A stretch of 59,949 nucleotides of DNA from an uncultured Flavihumibacter sp. (GTDB taxonomy: Bacteria > Bacteroidota > Bacteroidia > Chitinophagales > Chitinophagaceae). Every line of letters begins with the position of its first letter. Position 1 is the first letter of the stretch. Location: the NCBI GenBank assembly GCA_902168225.1, contig CABHOW010000082.1, forward strand, positions 1 through 59,949. The letters run 5' to 3'. Below the pieces are notes generated by a model. That model made no database searches and was not told the DNA's origin. It saw only the letters and a list, made by a program, of their open reading frames with translations. The position numbers were made by a program, and so were the translations under genes. This document shows positions 34,665 through 44,324 of this stretch, piece by piece.

Positions 34665-35921
34665 CTATGCAGTTACCGATTCTTCCTTTGTTTCATTTGG
34701 ATATCCATTTGTGGCTTTAGGAAGAATTTTTTTTGTATAGTTCATACTCTCTATGATACTGTATCTATTAGCTGCTGCAATTAACAATATCAGGGTGCAA
34801 GCTACGAGTAAAGTATAAGGAGAAAGAAAGGGATCAAGTAACACCTGCTTTTTTTGTAATAAATAATGGCTTATATATTGAAGTACGGCAGTAGCCAAAG
34901 TTCCTATGGTAACTAATAGTAAGCCCGGCGAAAAGAACTTCTTGAGCAGCAGGTTGGTCAACTCTCTTGGTGAGCAGCCAAGTGTGAGCAACAATATTAT
35001 TTCTGGCTTACAAGATGTTACCGTTAGTTGAATGAATAATGTTACAATGAGTACTGCAAAAATAAGCATGATCAACCCCGAACCCCCCAATATCAAAACA
35101 GCAATATCTACAATTCTCCTGAATTTACTAAAGCGGGTTTTTTCACTATCTGTTTTTAATCCTTTTTTGCTCAAGTAATTTATTAATCTGGGATCAGATG
35201 GATCTTTGGTCTTAATGATTAAACGAGATGGATTCGCTAAAGCAGTAGTGGCAAATTTTTGATTTGCCCATTGCATAAAAGATCGGGGAACCAACATAGA
35301 CGAAATACGGTCGCTAAATCCCACAACTCTTCCATTAAATTCCGTCTTATTCCCTTGTCCGTAAATGGTAATTTTGAATACGATCATTTTCACAATAGCA
35401 GGTGTTAGCTGTGGGAGGTTTTGCGAAATTGAAAATTGAAAATTATAAATATCGAGAAATTGTGTGGGAACAATTACCGGAACAAGTGATTCACCTTCTT
35501 CCCAATGCCAATCAGTTGTATTTACATCTATAAAATCCGACGGGGTACTCTCAAATGAAATATCTGTATAAAATGGGAACCTGGAAGAGTTACTTTCGAT
35601 AGAAGCTTTAAATCTACTGGCTTCTAGTGTTCCTATGGCTTCTGTAAAAGGTTGTTTTTGTAAATCGGCAATAAGTGAATCCGGTAATCGGGAATTACCA
35701 ATATTGGCATCCGTAAGCTCCCGATTTATAACTAAAAAATTGGCAATACTATCCCTTGTATTTTCACTACTTAAGAGCTTGCTAAAATTTACTTGTATCT
35801 GTACAGCCATTAGCAATAAAATAACTGCAAGTAGTAAAGCAAACATAGCAGTGATATATTTTGCTTTACCCGCTCTAGCGCTAATAAGTTTCTTTAGTAA
35901 TATGTAAAGGGATTTATTCAA
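34665..35921 (-). CDS. FtsX/LolC-type ABC transporter permease
   Basis: A 418-residue permease with one N-terminal membrane helix (~23-43), a ~230-residue extracytoplasmic domain, and three C-terminal helices (~275-305, ~325-348 and ~360-380), the FtsX/MacB fold. The only fitting start is TTG at 35921, inside TTGA overlapping the ATPase stop; the next ATG (residue 26) would delete the basic cytosolic leader (KSLYILLKKLISARAGK) and cut into the first helix. It is probably a lipoprotein-sorting or mechanotransmission-type transporter with the adjacent ATPase. The substrate is unknown. Confidence 0.8.
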   Translation of the reverse strand: MNKSLYILLKKLISARAGKAKYITAMFALLLAVILLLMAVQIQVNFSKLLSSENTRDSIANFLVINRELTDANIGNSRLPDSLIADLQKQPFTEAIGTLEASRFKASIESNSSRFPFYTDISFESTPSDFIDVNTTDWHWEEGESLVPVIVPTQFLDIYNFQFSISQNLPQLTPAIVKMIVFKITIYGQGNKTEFNGRVVGFSDRISSMLVPRSFMQWANQKFATTALANPSRLIIKTKDPSDPRLINYLSKKGLKTDSEKTRFSKFRRIVDIAVLILGGSGLIMLIFAVLIVTLFIQLTVTSCKPEIILLLTLGCSPRELTNLLLKKFFSPGLLLVTIGTLATAVLQYISHYLLQKKQVLLDPFLSPYTLLVACTLILLIAAANRYSIIESMNYTKKILPKATNGYPNETKEESVTA

Positions 35922-36559
35922 AGGGAATATTGTTGGTTATAGGGAAAATAATGATTGTGATCTAAATCAGCAATAATTAGTCCCGCTTTATTCTCTGCAC
36001 AAATTTGATGTATGAGATGGATAGCCTTCTGCGTATTTTCTTGATCTAAATGACTAAAGGGCTCATCTAATAACAAATAAGAAAAAGGCTGTACTAAGGC
36101 TCTGATAATGGCGGCTCTTTGCTGCTCTCCATAACTGCAAATATGAGCCGGTTTATCAAGTATATGCGTAATAGCCAAACGATCTGCCATTGCATCGATA
36201 TTTGCCCTGACCGGTTGTTTACATAGTGCTATTTTTAAATTAATATTTTCCCTGATAGTCAGTTGAGGAAATAAACGAAGATCTTGAAATACAATGGCTA
36301 ATTCACAGCTTCTAATTGTTGATAGGGCTTCGGCATCATATTGCGCTATATTTTTATCATTGAAAGTGATGGTACCTACATAATCATTTCTTAAACCGTA
36401 TAAGAAATGAATAAGGGTAGTTTTCCCTGTACCACTTGGAGCAACTAATGAGGTATAACTATTCGTAGAAAAAAATACTTCTTTATTCCATATCTCCGAT
36501 TGATGATGAGAAAGCCTATCTCGGAGTGCATTTGGAAAAACCGATTGTAATGCGAGCAT
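35918..36559 (-). CDS. ABC transporter ATP-binding protein
   Basis: A 213-residue ATPase: Walker A APSGTGKTTL near 40-49, Q-loop VFQDLRLFPQLT, signature CSYGEQQRAAIIRAL (LSGGQ replaced by SYGEQ), Walker B YLLLDEPFSHLD, and a late H-loop-like NHYF region that is unclear (LIIADLDHNH). It would energise the FtsX-type permease encoded immediately downstream, whose TTG start overlaps this gene's stop by 4 bases. It lies 4 bases after the DUF4836 gene, so the three are probably one operon. Confidence 0.9.
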   Translation of the reverse strand: MLALQSVFPNALRDRLSHHQSEIWNKEVFFSTNSYTSLVAPSGTGKTTLIHFLYGLRNDYVGTITFNDKNIAQYDAEALSTIRSCELAIVFQDLRLFPQLTIRENINLKIALCKQPVRANIDAMADRLAITHILDKPAHICSYGEQQRAAIIRALVQPFSYLLLDEPFSHLDQENTQKAIHLIHQICAENKAGLIIADLDHNHYFPYNQQYSL

Positions 36560-36563
36560 TTTC

Positions 36564-38291
36564 TTAATTTGTTCTAATTACACCTGGAACGCCCGTAGGT
36601 ATCATTTTTTCTTCTGACTCTTTTTCTCGTTTGGCCACTGCACGCATATCAACAGCGATATTGGTAAATAGGGAAACTAAGGTTACTAAACTATTCTGCT
36701 GCTCATTATGAAATCTCCATTCAATAGCTGATTCAATAGTATTATCTTTTATATTATTGGTATAGCCTCTGATATCTTTAAAAATTGCTTTTGCTGTTGA
36801 AAGGTATTTATTATAGTTGCCATCATGCTCAACCGGAAAACTTTTTAAAATGGATTCCATATTTGTGTAAAAAGAAACAGCTTTCCCTCCTAAATACTTT
36901 TTTACATCATTATCTATTTCTGCTTTATAAGAACCTTTAGTATACGCATCATAAAGTAAGGAGTCTGTGGCAATGATCAAATGTTCTTCATTACCCACTA
37001 GATATAATCCGATAGCCTGTAAAAGCTCACCTGATGTAAAAGCTTTACCGGTATTTTTTACATAGCCTAATTCTGTAGCTTTTAACATGAGTTTTTTAAA
37101 GCTTTCCTTATTACCAACGGGCATGTTCATCAAGAATTTGGCTATCGGTTTTTTGGTAAGTAAGGTTTTTTCGGTAGAACGTTGCATCGGGTCATTGGTT
37201 TGTATAGCTAAATCTGAGAAAATGACAGCTATATCCCCTTTTAGAGATCCGTATAAATCTTTACTGCTAATACCGGAACGCTCTAAAAAACTATTCACCA
37301 GCCCTTCTACTTCAAGTTGTTGCAACAACCCGCCAAATATTTCCGGATTAAAAGAGGCCAGGAAGATACCTTGTATATTTTGTGAAGGATATTTTTCTAA
37401 TAAGGAAAGATTTACAGTAGGGCCGGCATATTTTTTTAATAAGGCTGTTAGCGCAGGGTTAGTATAAGTGGTGGAGTTAATATTAATTTTTCCGGCATCA
37501 AAAGATAGAGTAGATGCTGCATAATTATCTTTTGTTAATTCTTCAAGCTTGGGTATTTGAATGGGTGCATTGCTTAAGGCATTTAGATAGCTACTGCTAC
37601 TGGTAAATAAATAACCATCTGCCTTTGTTTTAAACATCTCCCCGAAACCTTTTACACTGATGATTGATTGCTCATTTGTTTGGGTAAAAAAAGAATTTGT
37701 TGTCGAAATTATTTTTGCGGTAAGATCGGTTTTAGAAGGAATAGTAAAGCGCATGTTAGTGGAGTCCCAAGTAGGCTTTATGACCTGTTGATAATACATG
37801 AGCATAAGATATTCCTTATCCCATGCAATGATCTTGTCCCCATCAACAATAATGGCATCAAAATTCTTTTCTTTTCTGATATTTGTTTCAGTCTTTTTAT
37901 ACTTTTTTATGTAGGCTTCAAATTTTGTATTATCTGATAAGCCTGCAATTCCGGCTGCAATAGTAACTGTATTATTAACGCCTTCATTTTTATTTACAGC
38001 AAAAAAGTGACAGTCTTTTTTCCAATCAATCCCTGCATTTGTTCCTAGTTCTTCAATGGCTTTCCGATCTACTTTACCACTGGAGTCTTTTTCGAAAATT
38101 TTATCGAGTAGGGTATCAATGGTAATACCATTTTTTTCTAGTTTTTCTTTTAATGCAAAAGCATTTACACTGGCTACGGCAACAGCAGTTTTAGGAATTA
38201 ATCTTGCTTCTTTTGGAGCGTTGCTACTGCAGGAGCTTAGTATTAAGGATATTATTCCTAGTATAACCAAGCCATTGATAATCCTAATCAT
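36564..38291 (-). CDS. DUF4836-family lipoprotein
   Basis: A 575-residue lipoprotein, lipobox LILSSC (Cys20), followed by ARLIPKTAVAVASVNAFALKEKL, the N-terminal hallmark of DUF4836 proteins of Bacteroidota. The remainder is a long secreted domain with two related halves of IPK/ISVKGFGEMF/AVIFSDLA type. Function is unknown. I used the ATG at 38291, since the longer frame to 38381 adds 30 residues before the signal peptide and runs into the upstream gene. It is followed by the ABC transporter genes with a 4-base gap, so a shared envelope role is possible. Confidence 0.82.
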   Translation of the reverse strand: MIRIINGLVILGIISLILSSCSSNAPKEARLIPKTAVAVASVNAFALKEKLEKNGITIDTLLDKIFEKDSSGKVDRKAIEELGTNAGIDWKKDCHFFAVNKNEGVNNTVTIAAGIAGLSDNTKFEAYIKKYKKTETNIRKEKNFDAIIVDGDKIIAWDKEYLMLMYYQQVIKPTWDSTNMRFTIPSKTDLTAKIISTTNSFFTQTNEQSIISVKGFGEMFKTKADGYLFTSSSSYLNALSNAPIQIPKLEELTKDNYAASTLSFDAGKININSTTYTNPALTALLKKYAGPTVNLSLLEKYPSQNIQGIFLASFNPEIFGGLLQQLEVEGLVNSFLERSGISSKDLYGSLKGDIAVIFSDLAIQTNDPMQRSTEKTLLTKKPIAKFLMNMPVGNKESFKKLMLKATELGYVKNTGKAFTSGELLQAIGLYLVGNEEHLIIATDSLLYDAYTKGSYKAEIDNDVKKYLGGKAVSFYTNMESILKSFPVEHDGNYNKYLSTAKAIFKDIRGYTNNIKDNTIESAIEWRFHNEQQNSLVTLVSLFTNIAVDMRAVAKREKESEEKMIPTGVPGVIRTN

Positions 38292-38334
38292 AATTTGTAT
38301 TTGAACTATGAAGGTAAAATATAAATCTTCAATC

Positions 38335-41301
38335 CTATCGGAAAGCCTGATAAATGGCTTCCTGAATATTCGGACGTACATTCAGTTGGCTTATTTTATT
38401 ATTATTACGCGTGGGTGTTACTCTATTCGATAAGAAAATATATATCAACTCCTTATCGGGGTCTACCCACACACAAGTGCCTGTAAAGCCTGTATGTCCG
38501 AATGTATTTGCGGATACGGATTTAGATGGATAAGGGTCTTTACGGGTAGCATTATCTTTTTCGGGTTTATCGAACCCTAATCCTCGCCTGCTAATATCGC
38601 TATTGTATGCTGTAAATAAACCGATCGTTTCTTTCTTTAAGTATTGATGACCATTCATCGTTCCACCATTGAGTAGCATTTGATACAACTGTGCCAAATC
38701 ATAGGCATTACTAAATAATCCTGCATGCCCCGCTACACCCCCAAATAAAGCAGCTCCTTCATCATGAACATCACCCCGAATCAATTGACCACGAAAATGC
38801 TTCTCTTCTTCCGTAGGAACAATATCTTCTACCATAAACCTGGTGAGTGGCTTGAAGCCGGTGGTTGTCATATTCAATGGCTTATAAAAAATATCTGCAG
38901 CATATTGATCCAATGTTTTACCGCTAAGTGCTTCTACTACTTTTCCCAGAAAAATAAAATCATTATCGCTATACACATACTTACCGGGAGGGGTTAGTTT
39001 ACTTTGTAAAATTCTTTTATATAAGGTGTCCGTCCAATCGTTTCTTAAATACAAATTCTCCGCCACTCGAATAGAAAAACTAGCAGTAGATGTGGTTGAA
39101 AAATAAGCGGGTAGAGGTTTGCCACTAACCGTATCAATAATTTCTCTGTAAAAGGGAATAAAGGGGTTAAGCCCTGCCTGGTGTAACAAAATATCTTTTA
39201 TTTTCAAACCGGCTTTATCGGTTCCTTTGGTCCATGCTAAATAATCGCCTAATGTTTTTTGGAGATCTAATTTCCCTTCTTCATATAATTTCATGACTGA
39301 AACGGTGGTAGCAGATATTTTTGTTACGGATGCCAAATCAAAAATCATATTGGTAGTAGTGGCTTCTTTTTTATCGAAGTTGGTATTACCGAAAGCCTTG
39401 TTATAAACGATCTTTCCTTGATAGGCAACCAGTACTACACAACCGGGCATCGCTCCTTTATCAATTGCGTCTTTGGCAATTGCATCAATTGTAGCTAATG
39501 CAGTGTTATTCATGCCTACTGATTCAGGTGCCACTTCAGGAAAATAAGCATGATAGGAAACCGATTTTCCGAAAGGTAAATTTGGGGTAACCGTTACAGG
39601 TAGTGTTCCTTTTGCTTCTGCCCTGCCCAATAAAATATCGGCTGCTGCTAATTGAGTGAGGTCATCATCTTCATAACAAGCCAATAAATTATTAGCATTG
39701 GCTGCATTGCTTATGGCATATGGGTTTCCAAAAAATAGGGTGGTGGTATGGGCAGATTGTAAAGCTTGTATAACATGTACAATTTGGGAACTCAGTCCAT
39801 AGTTATTTGCCGGGCGGCGACTATAATTATGTACACCGATTACGAGTTGGTCGAAATTATTATTCTGAATATAGCTAATAAAATTAGCTGCCCCTGCACT
39901 ATCCGTTGCATCACTAAAACTACTTGTTGCTTTATCATCCATTAATTGCCTACCTAGTTTTGCTTTACTGGCGAAATAAAAAATGGTTGCACCTAATTCT
40001 TTTTTGAGTGTATTGGCAATGATCGATTCACCTGCGGAACCAATGGCTATATAAGCAATCTTTTTCTGTGGATTTAATGGAAATGAAACGGGATTTGTTT
40101 TTTGAAGTAAGGTAATCGCCTCTTTACTCAGTACCGCCCGAATGGCATTTGTATGATTATTTAAATCGCTTACTAAATTGGTGGTATCAATTGGCTGAAC
40201 AGTGTTCAATCCTAAATGATATTTAGCCAGTAGAACTTTTTTTACACGGGTATTGATATCATCCCAATTTAATTTTCCTGCTTTAATGGCGGCTCTAACT
40301 TTGGTAATACTGCCTTCCACATCTCCCGGTAAACACAGTAAATCATTACCGGCTATCAGGGCTTGTACGGCCGCCTCTCCCGCAGGAAAAAATTTAGTTA
40401 CTCCTTTCATTTCCAGGGCATCAGTAAAACTAAGTCCTCGATAACCGAGCTCATTACGAAGCAAATCGGTTACATTTTTTTTAGAAAGGGTAGTGGCTAA
40501 ATTAGCCGTAGTATCAATAGCCGGAATATATAAATGTGCAATCATAACGCTGCCTACGCCGGCTTTGATCAATGCTCTGAAGGGAAACAACTCTAAAGAA
40601 TCGAGCTGATCTTTTGTTTTGTTAATGATGGGTAGATCAAAATGGCTATCAACAGCAACATCTCCATGTCCGGGAAAATGTTTTGCCGTAGCCATCACCC
40701 CTACATCTTGCATACCCTGCATATAAGCTGTACCGAAACTGGCTACTTTATATTTATTTTCTCCAAAACTTCTATCATTAATAACGGGGTTTAAGGGATT
40801 ATTATTGACATCTACATCGGGCGCGTAGTTAACATGAACACCCATCCGTTTGCATTGAAGGCCTACTGCTTTACCAAAATCGTATATGATTTGTTTATCG
40901 CTTACGGCGCCCATCATAAGTTGACGGGGAAAATTAATAACACTGTCTAAACGCATACCCAATCCCCATTCTCCATCAATACAAATCATGAGTGGGGTTT
41001 TAGCTAGTTGCTGGTACTCGTTAGTAAGTATAGCCTGACGAACAGGGCCACCTTGAAAAAAACACAAACCTCCTACATTGTATTTGGTGATAAGTTTTTT
41101 TACGCTATTCACATGATCGGCGCCTAAATTGCTATGCGCCCGAATAATCATGAGTTGAGCGATACGTTGGTTCTTATTGAGTTTACGAAACTGTTTTTTA
41201 ACCCAACGTTTGGCAGCCGGTGTTTCGGCATAAAAATCTTGCGATAGCGCAAAAGCGCTGCAACAAATAAAAAGAAAAACTATAGAAATCTGCTTAAACA
41301 T
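38335..41301 (-). CDS. Secreted GH3 beta-N-acetylhexosaminidase fused to a serine beta-lactamase-like domain
   Basis: A 988-residue secreted protein with signal peptide 1-20. The GH3 N-terminal domain (~40-360) has the NagZ-type loop KHFPGHGDVAVDSH at 207-220 and TDALEM near 293-298 with the nucleophile Asp. A GH3 C-terminal-like domain spans ~385-570, and a class C beta-lactamase/esterase-type serine hydrolase spans ~600-985 with S658-V-T-K661 and YSDND. It may remove GlcNAc from peptidoglycan fragments and cleave peptide or ester bonds (inference). The ATG at 41301 is preferred to a TTG at 41322. Such fusions are known in Bacteroidota. Confidence 0.9.
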   Translation of the reverse strand: MFKQISIVFLFICCSAFALSQDFYAETPAAKRWVKKQFRKLNKNQRIAQLMIIRAHSNLGADHVNSVKKLITKYNVGGLCFFQGGPVRQAILTNEYQQLAKTPLMICIDGEWGLGMRLDSVINFPRQLMMGAVSDKQIIYDFGKAVGLQCKRMGVHVNYAPDVDVNNNPLNPVINDRSFGENKYKVASFGTAYMQGMQDVGVMATAKHFPGHGDVAVDSHFDLPIINKTKDQLDSLELFPFRALIKAGVGSVMIAHLYIPAIDTTANLATTLSKKNVTDLLRNELGYRGLSFTDALEMKGVTKFFPAGEAAVQALIAGNDLLCLPGDVEGSITKVRAAIKAGKLNWDDINTRVKKVLLAKYHLGLNTVQPIDTTNLVSDLNNHTNAIRAVLSKEAITLLQKTNPVSFPLNPQKKIAYIAIGSAGESIIANTLKKELGATIFYFASKAKLGRQLMDDKATSSFSDATDSAGAANFISYIQNNNFDQLVIGVHNYSRRPANNYGLSSQIVHVIQALQSAHTTTLFFGNPYAISNAANANNLLACYEDDDLTQLAAADILLGRAEAKGTLPVTVTPNLPFGKSVSYHAYFPEVAPESVGMNNTALATIDAIAKDAIDKGAMPGCVVLVAYQGKIVYNKAFGNTNFDKKEATTTNMIFDLASVTKISATTVSVMKLYEEGKLDLQKTLGDYLAWTKGTDKAGLKIKDILLHQAGLNPFIPFYREIIDTVSGKPLPAYFSTTSTASFSIRVAENLYLRNDWTDTLYKRILQSKLTPPGKYVYSDNDFIFLGKVVEALSGKTLDQYAADIFYKPLNMTTTGFKPLTRFMVEDIVPTEEEKHFRGQLIRGDVHDEGAALFGGVAGHAGLFSNAYDLAQLYQMLLNGGTMNGHQYLKKETIGLFTAYNSDISRRGLGFDKPEKDNATRKDPYPSKSVSANTFGHTGFTGTCVWVDPDKELIYIFLSNRVTPTRNNNKISQLNVRPNIQEAIYQAFR

Positions 41302-41335
41302 GGCGTGCAATTGAACGCCCAAGTTAAGAAAAAAA

Positions 41336-41734
41336 TTAGCCTGCTTCTTCTTCGCTTAGTTTTAAAGCAACATTATTGGCCTTTAAAACACTAAACCATT
41401 TTACCATTTTTTTACGATCGCTATCGTATACCCTTTCAAAATCCATATCGGGATATACTTTTTTGAAGTAGGCTTTAATGGCTTTGTTATCTTTATCGGA
41501 AGGGAGTGCTTCGGCGCTGGCTTCCATAGCTTTGAAAATATCTACCAGGTTTACATTTTCACGAATGGTATATACTTCAATACTTTCTAAATGGGAGAAA
41601 TGGTGTACCCTGCTACTTACGAATTTTGTGGTTTTATCATCCAGAGAACGAAGAATAGCACCATCATTTTTACTGCTCACTAATTCAAACAGACCGCTCA
41701 TTCCGGTTACCGATATCAGTTTATTATATTCCAT
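41336..41734 (-). CDS. DUF5606 family protein
   Basis: A 132-residue cytosolic protein beginning EYNKLISVTGMSGLFELVSSKNDG, the signature of the Bacteroidota DUF5606 family, and continuing with VSSRVHHFSHLESIEVYT. There is no signal peptide or known catalytic motif. The N-terminal half resembles a small beta-barrel and the C-terminal half is helical and charged. Function is unknown. It lies 34 bases before the GH3 fusion gene and 32 bases after the DsbA-like gene on the same strand. Confidence 0.85.
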   Translation of the reverse strand: MEYNKLISVTGMSGLFELVSSKNDGAILRSLDDKTTKFVSSRVHHFSHLESIEVYTIRENVNLVDIFKAMEASAEALPSDKDNKAIKAYFKKVYPDMDFERVYDSDRKKMVKWFSVLKANNVALKLSEEEAG

Positions 41735-41766
41735 AATTTCTATTAGGCTGCAAAGTAAAGAAAAAA

Positions 41767-42417
41767 TCAGGCATGCAATGTTTGCAAAGCGGCTTCTAAA
41801 CGGGTTTTTAAATCTTCAATAGGGGTATAGCCTCTGGCTAACAAATGAAACTTTGATTCATTTACTTGCAATAAAACCGATGGGAAACCGGTAACCTGTA
41901 ATTGCTTACAAAGCTGAAACTCATAATAGGCTTGCTCTTTGTAAAGTTCCGATGACAATTTTTTGTAAAACATCTCGGGTTGTATGCTGTATTTCTCCAG
42001 TAGGTGGCGGTAGGATTCATTATCTGTTAAATCTCTGCCTTCGAAGTGTAAGGCATATTGCAAATCACCGGCAAACTGTACCTGTTTATCCGGGTAAATT
42101 TCTTTAAAAATGCATAATGCGATAGCAGGTTTCTCGGAGTTAGGGTACCAATCACTTAATTCGGGGTTATTGATATGCCATAAATAATCGGGTCCAAAGC
42201 TAATACCGCTGTATTCTTCAACCGTTTTATAGGCTTTTTGTATATACCCGGCAGTAGCACTGATATGTACCGGCTCTTCAGGCAATACCATACCGCCTGA
42301 AAGTACTTCGATTTGGAGTGTGGGGAATTGTTGTACAATTTCTTTCATCACTGGACTAAACCCATAACACCAGCCACAGTAGGCGTCATAACAGTAAAAC
42401 AAGATAGGTACATTCAT
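41767..42417 (-). CDS. DsbA-family (FrnE-like) thioredoxin-fold protein
   Basis: A 216-residue DsbA/2-hydroxychromene-isomerase-type protein with the CxxC motif C14-G-W-C17 in YDAYCGWCYGF, a helical insert with FGPDYLW, and the cis-proline end TGFPSVLLQVN. No signal peptide is present, so it is cytosolic, like FrnE. It could be a protein disulfide oxidoreductase or isomerase; the substrate is unknown. The divergent gap to the DegT gene holds copy 2 of the hairpin repeat and a promoter box. Confidence 0.87.
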   Translation of the reverse strand: MNVPILFYCYDAYCGWCYGFSPVMKEIVQQFPTLQIEVLSGGMVLPEEPVHISATAGYIQKAYKTVEEYSGISFGPDYLWHINNPELSDWYPNSEKPAIALCIFKEIYPDKQVQFAGDLQYALHFEGRDLTDNESYRHLLEKYSIQPEMFYKKLSSELYKEQAYYEFQLCKQLQVTGFPSVLLQVNESKFHLLARGYTPIEDLKTRLEAALQTLHA

Positions 42418-42438
42418 GATGTAAAGTTAGGAATCTGT

Positions 42439-42485
42439 AATCTGTAATCTTCAATTTTTGATAAACAGATCGAAGATTCCAGATT
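42439..42485. repeat. Intergenic hairpin repeat, family A copy 2
   Basis: AATCTGTAATCTTC at 42439-42452 is inverted-repeated at 42472-42485 with one mismatch in 14. The core AATCTTCAAT matches the copies at 13099 and 46199. It lies between the divergent DsbA-like and DegT genes, so here it cannot simply be a terminator for both. Confidence 0.7.
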
Positions 42486-42500
42486 AAAGATTATCTTTTC

Positions 42501-42508
42501 TATCTTTG
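42501..42508 (+). promoter_or_regulatory. Probable -7 box of the DegT aminotransferase gene
   Basis: TATCTTTG is an exact TAnnTTTG match, 42 bases before the ATG. The preceding bases are the right arm of the hairpin repeat, and no -33 TTTG is evident. Confidence 0.4.
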
Positions 42509-42550
42509 CCCATTCATAATTAATAATTATTAATTCTTAATTATTCCCAC

Positions 42551-43750
42551 ATGCCCGGATTTGAATTATTTGGTGTTGAAGAGAGAAAAGAAGTAAACGA
42601 CGTATTAGAAACAGGGATTTTAATGCGGTATGGATATGATGGTCCACGTAAAGGAATTTGGAAAGCTGTTGAGTTAGAAGAAGCAATCAAAAAAACTTTC
42701 GGGTGCAACTATGCACAACTCACCTCTAGTGGTACCGCTGCTTTAACCACTGCTATGGCTGCACTTGGTATTGGATCGGGCGATGAAGTGATTATGCCGA
42801 GCTTCACATTTGTTGCCAGCTTTGAAGCAGTGCTAAGTGTAGGTGCCATTCCTGTTTTGGTGGATATTGATGAAACGCTAACGTTAAACCCTGCTGCTGT
42901 TAGGGCTGCAATAACTCCAAAAACAAAATGTGTGATGCCGGTACACATGTGTGGGAGCATGGCCGATTTAGATGCATTACAAGCCATTTGTATAGAACAT
43001 AAACTAATTTTATTAGAAGATGCTTGTCAGAGTATCGGCGGTACTTATAAAGGAAAAGCATTAGGTACCATTGGGGATGCAGGTACTTTTTCTTTTGATT
43101 TCGTAAAAATGATCACTTGTGCTGAGGGTGGTGTGGTAATGACGAATAATAAAGACATATATATTAAGTGCGATGGATATACCGATCATGGTCATGATCA
43201 CTTAGGAGTTGATAGAGGTGCCGATTTACATCCCTTTATCGGGTATAATTATCGCATTAGTGAGTTACACGCCGCTGTAGGTTTAGCACAAATTCGTAAG
43301 CTCGATACTTTTTTAGCATTACAGAAAAAAAATAATAAAGCCTTACGTGCTTATTTAGAAACAATTCCTGAAATCAGTTTCCGAGTTGTACCGGAGGGTG
43401 GAGATGATAGCTGCAGCTTTTTAAGTTGGTTCTTGCCAACAGCAGCATTAACACAAGCAGTTATTAATGCATTGAAAGCGGAAGGTATACTGGCCGGTAA
43501 TTTTTATTGGTATGCTAATAACTGGCATTATATCCGCAAGTGGGATCATTTGAAACAAGCTATTACACTCAATCGTATTAGTGATGAGCAAGAGGCAGCC
43601 CTAAAAGCCTTTCAGCATGCGGAGTTTCCTATTAGCGATGCCATTATGAGCAGATGTATTTCAACCGCTATTAGTTTAGTGTGGACTGATGAGCAGATTA
43701 AAGAGAAGGGAGAGAAGATGGTGGAAGTAATTAGGAAAGTTATTGGTTAA
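42551..43750 (+). CDS. DegT/DnrJ/EryC1/StrS family PLP aminotransferase
   Basis: A 399-residue PLP enzyme, the usual length. It has TSSGTAALTTAMAALGIG (58-75), LEDACQSIGGTYKGKALG (155-172), and the Schiff-base lysine K186 in SFDFVKMITCAEGG. The family transaminates keto-sugars for polysaccharides or secondary metabolites, with relatives acting in other amino-transfers. No sugar-nucleotide genes are nearby, so the substrate cannot be inferred. A TATCTTTG promoter box lies upstream. The gene stands alone, followed by an intergenic repeat. Confidence 0.88.
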   Translation: MPGFELFGVEERKEVNDVLETGILMRYGYDGPRKGIWKAVELEEAIKKTFGCNYAQLTSSGTAALTTAMAALGIGSGDEVIMPSFTFVASFEAVLSVGAIPVLVDIDETLTLNPAAVRAAITPKTKCVMPVHMCGSMADLDALQAICIEHKLILLEDACQSIGGTYKGKALGTIGDAGTFSFDFVKMITCAEGGVVMTNNKDIYIKCDGYTDHGHDHLGVDRGADLHPFIGYNYRISELHAAVGLAQIRKLDTFLALQKKNNKALRAYLETIPEISFRVVPEGGDDSCSFLSWFLPTAALTQAVINALKAEGILAGNFYWYANNWHYIRKWDHLKQAITLNRISDEQEAALKAFQHAEFPISDAIMSRCISTAISLVWTDEQIKEKGEKMVEVIRKVIG

Positions 43751-43776
43751 TAGACGATAGACCGTAGACCGGAGTT
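43744..43776 (+). repeat. Intergenic repeat, family C copy 1
   Basis: Starting at the stop of the DegT gene, TTGGTTAATAGACGATAGAC is followed by a near copy of the last phrase and CGGAGTTTT. A related copy lies at 44325-44366. The adjacent text CTTAGCGTCTTTGCGTTCAT (about 43789-43808) is also a phrase I associate with Bacteroidota intergenic DNA. Confidence 0.55.
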
Positions 43777-43868
43777 TTCCTTTGCGACTTAGCGTCTTTG
43801 CGTTCATTTAATTACTAAGGCGCGAAAAAGCTCAGTTTAGTTTAGGCAAAGTTTGAGCAAATATTCCT

Positions 43869-44315
43869 ATGGATAAGTTTTATTATCAGGTAAAAAAAGA
43901 AAGTCACTTTAATCGTATTTATCGTAAGTATGGATGGATACTTTGGCTTGCCCTTGCTTGCCTTATATTTTATGATCCAGAAGCTAATCAGCGAAATTAT
44001 TATTTAAGAATAGTTACTTACTTGCTTTTAGCTCTATTAAACTTTCCTTGGAAAAAATATATTAAACCCTATATTCAATTGGATGAAGAAGGTATTGCAA
44101 CTGTATTGCCCCATGGACAAGAAACTACGCAATTGTTGTGGAAAGATGTTAAAAAGGTTTTCTATTCCACTAGTGGTGATTTATGTTTTTATCATGGCAG
44201 CGATTTTACATTTTATATTGCCCTTAGGAGTTTGAGCGAAGAAGATAAAAAAGCGGTAATTGACATTATAAAGCAAAAGCTTGATTCGAGTGTAATGGGG
44301 CTGGATAAACTTTAG
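43869..44315 (+). CDS. Small two-helix membrane protein of unknown function
   Basis: A 148-residue protein with two hydrophobic helices (~23-38 and ~47-63) followed by a ~80-residue soluble tail with alternating beta strands (IQLDEEGIATVLPHG, TTQLLWKDVKKVFY, DFTFYIALRSLSEEDKKAVI). The tail pattern resembles a small bacterial PH/YcxB-like domain: an ILWKDVKKV strand and a final amphipathic helix. No enzymatic motif is seen. It is a stand-alone gene flanked by repeat DNA on both sides. Confidence 0.7.
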   Translation: MDKFYYQVKKESHFNRIYRKYGWILWLALACLIFYDPEANQRNYYLRIVTYLLLALLNFPWKKYIKPYIQLDEEGIATVLPHGQETTQLLWKDVKKVFYSTSGDLCFYHGSDFTFYIALRSLSEEDKKAVIDIIKQKLDSSVMGLDKL

Positions 44316-44324
44316 GAAAGTCGT

